Shown: one piece after another, positions 62,598 through 64,000 of the stretch
Layout of the letters: each line of letters opens with the position of its first letter
How positions within the stretch are numbered: position 1 is the stretch's first letter
Translations under genes and position numbers: made by a program
The notes under the pieces: model-generated
The model's database searches: none
Seen by the model: only the letters and a program-made list of their open reading frames with translations
What the model was told of the DNA's origin: nothing
NCBI GenBank assembly: GCA_019358875.1
Contig: JAHHIF010000014.1
Span: 1-64,000, forward strand
Length of the DNA stretch: 64,000 bases
Origin: Symplocastrum torsivum CPER-KK1
Lineage (GTDB): Bacteria; Cyanobacteriota; Cyanobacteriia; Cyanobacteriales; Coleofasciculaceae
Reading direction: 5' to 3'

Positions 62598-62956
62598 GGT
62601 TGTTATTCTCCTTGTTATTATTGTCTTTTGGATTTCCTAAATGAATGTAAGAGTAAGCCTGGGAGTTTTTAACCGGGAGGCAAGACATTAATATTAAAGA
62701 TTCTTCTCACAAGCTTGACGCAAAGGAGCAATCTAAAAGAAATGCTGTTGTCCTTCCCGTGTAAAAGCTCCCAGGAGACGTTACCGAGGTTACGATTTGT
62801 TGTCCTTACTCAAGGTAATGGCTACTGTTTTCCTTAGCTTCTAGCTGAGGAATGGGCTTCTTGTTAAATTAGCCTGTAATATTGGATACAACCTTAACAA
62901 CTGAATGTCAAAAATCTTGACAAACGCCAGAGACGTGTGCTGGCTAAAATCAAGAT
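62598..62956. other. Gap before the phytanoyl-CoA dioxygenase-like gene
   Basis: 359 bp, AT-rich at the right. A 19-bp stretch (GTTAAATTAGCCTGTAAT at about 62863-62880) resembles one at 61905-61922 (GTTAATCTAGCTTGTAAT). No gene is supported. Confidence 0.35.
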
Positions 62957-63760
62957 ATGATGACACACCGATACAACAAACAACAGATCGAAGCGTTCGC
63001 CCAATCGGTTCTGAACGACGGACATTGTGTGTTGCCTAATCACTTCTCCCCAGCAACACTCAATTCTTGGCGTGAGGCTTTCACGCCTTTGCTAGAGGAT
63101 CATATCGAGCGCGAAGGCAAACTGCGTAATCGAGGTCCTAACCGTTATTATGTTACGTTGCCCTTCGCCGCGCCCTTTGCCGACCCTAGTATTTACGAAG
63201 ATGAGGATATTTTAGCGATCGCAAAACTACTGGTAGGCGAAGACATGGTAATGTGCCAACTGGCGACAGACACGCCATTACTAGGGTCTGACTATCAAGT
63301 AGTACATCGGGATGCGCCGCCACTCTTCCCGGAAACAGGTATGGAGACACCGCCTTTCCAGATTGCCATTAACTTTCCCCTCGTGGATGTAACCGTTGAA
63401 AACGGACCGTTTGAGACGACACGCGGTACGCACATGATGTCGAAAGAGGAAGGACTGCGCCGCCTGGAGTCGGGTGAAATTAAATTAGAACCAATCCCGA
63501 TGCAACTAGGCGATGTGATGATTCGCGATGTCCGAGCTTTGCACCGAGGTACCCCTAATTACACACAAACACCACGCCCAATGGTAGTCATTGGCTATAG
63601 CCGCCGCTGGCTGTATCGTCCTGAGGTGTCCATTCAAATCCCGCGTGCTGCCCTCGATACACTTTCCGAACGCGCCCGCCACTTGTTACGCTTCAATCCG
63701 ATTGTCGAATCCCTTGAGGACAAACCAGATGCTGAGGTTTATCAATCGTTTGCTTACTAG
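62957..63760 (+). CDS. Phytanoyl-CoA dioxygenase-family protein
   Basis: 267 residues, Fe(II)/2-oxoglutarate dioxygenase fold. Iron ligands fit HxD in VVHRDAPP and the distal His in RALHRGTPN, with the 2-oxoglutarate Arg in PRPMVVIGYSRR. Residues GPFETTRGTHMMS are also typical. The substrate is unknown; relatives hydroxylate small metabolites. It is somewhat richer in GC than neighbours. Met2 is an equal start. Confidence 0.88.
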   Translation: MMTHRYNKQQIEAFAQSVLNDGHCVLPNHFSPATLNSWREAFTPLLEDHIEREGKLRNRGPNRYYVTLPFAAPFADPSIYEDEDILAIAKLLVGEDMVMCQLATDTPLLGSDYQVVHRDAPPLFPETGMETPPFQIAINFPLVDVTVENGPFETTRGTHMMSKEEGLRRLESGEIKLEPIPMQLGDVMIRDVRALHRGTPNYTQTPRPMVVIGYSRRWLYRPEVSIQIPRAALDTLSERARHLLRFNPIVESLEDKPDAEVYQSFAY

Positions 63761-63886
63761 GTTGTAGGTTGTCGGTTGTAGGGAAAATCAGTTCACACCT
63801 AGCACCTAGCTCTAGTTTGAAGTAAACATACTTTTAGCTTTAATTATGTTACTTTAGCTACAAATTCAATAAATTCTTTATTGGTA

Positions 63887-63914
63887 TAGCCCCGGTCGAT
63901 ACTGGGGCTATTTT
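63887..63914 (+). terminator. Intrinsic terminator near the right edge
   Basis: TAGCCCCGGT (63887-63896) and ACTGGGGCTA (63901-63910) pair with one G-U, 4-nt loop, then TTTT. It lies 127 bp behind the dioxygenase gene. Confidence 0.75.
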
Positions 63915-64000
63915 ATGCAATTAGATAGATGCGGTATAAGCTTGTACTGCTAGTCACAAGCTCAATTAACCTTAATTATTTCTTTAGGCATAAAAAGTCT

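Noticed and set aside
1..64000. tRNA, rRNA, tmRNA or RNase P RNA genes
   Set aside because: I looked in the gaps for typical conserved segments and saw none; a covariance-model scan would settle it.

Overview
The window looks like chromosome of a filamentous, type IV pilus-bearing cyanobacterium of the broad Microcoleus/Coleofasciculus/Oscillatoriales kind. Reasons: the HIP1 octamer GCGATCGC recurs in genes and gaps. Many genes are cyanobacterial signatures (PipX/PipY, SepF, HmpF, PilGHIJ, ClpR, CcsA, a KGK-domain protein, DUF3086, DUF3119, DUF6335, an HPP-family protein). Short heptameric tandem repeats and palindromic repeats are scattered throughout. The assignment is by signature only; I see no rRNA, tRNA or CRISPR array.

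Layout. 0-1.5 kb is a damaged spot: the end of an IS630-like insertion sequence, then a small secreted-protein gene without its start, fused to an iron-uptake-type porin without its C-terminal half. 1.7-8.6 kb: mnmH, a cyclophilin, a class A penicillin-binding protein, and a tyrS-pyrF-orf operon. 9-17.7 kb is more variable: a large patatin-like protein, an outer-membrane protein carrying in-frame palindromic repeats, an AT-rich protein with a HEPN motif, a multi-hairpin MITE-like repeat and a secreted TPR protein. 17.8-22.5 kb: a chorismate-using enzyme followed by pipX-pipY-sepF-proC (nitrogen control, PLP homeostasis, division, proline). 22.6-25.3 kb: a methyltransferase-cupin pair, a Crp/Fnr regulator and a divergent HPP protein (family linked to nitrite transport) sharing an intergenic region with a near-perfect NtcA site.

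25.3-37.3 kb: plsY, DUF3086, DUF3119 and an MlaE permease (lipid and envelope), then the pilus chemotaxis cluster pilG-pilH-pilI-pilJ without CheA/PilL, and divergent hmpF across a 976-bp gap that holds a probable small gene. 37.3-49 kb: tilS, KGK protein, ccsA, DUF3352 protein, cofH, TVP38 protein, two glycosyltransferases, MoaD-like protein. 49-58 kb: a GC-rich esterase, J-domain protein, clpR-clpP3, VWA protein, PIN/TRAM protein plus zinc-ribbon protein, hemW, an aminopropyltransferase. 58.4-64 kb is looser, with small genes, a response regulator, an alpha/beta-hydrolase pseudogene and a phytanoyl-CoA dioxygenase-like gene.

The most unusual items are: a ~60-bp element in three copies, each followed about 40 nt later by a hairpin (two stand-alone with terminators, one in front of the esterase); the two internal-deletion gene wrecks; the NtcA-type site at the HPP gene; and repeats that have expanded inside reading frames without breaking them.
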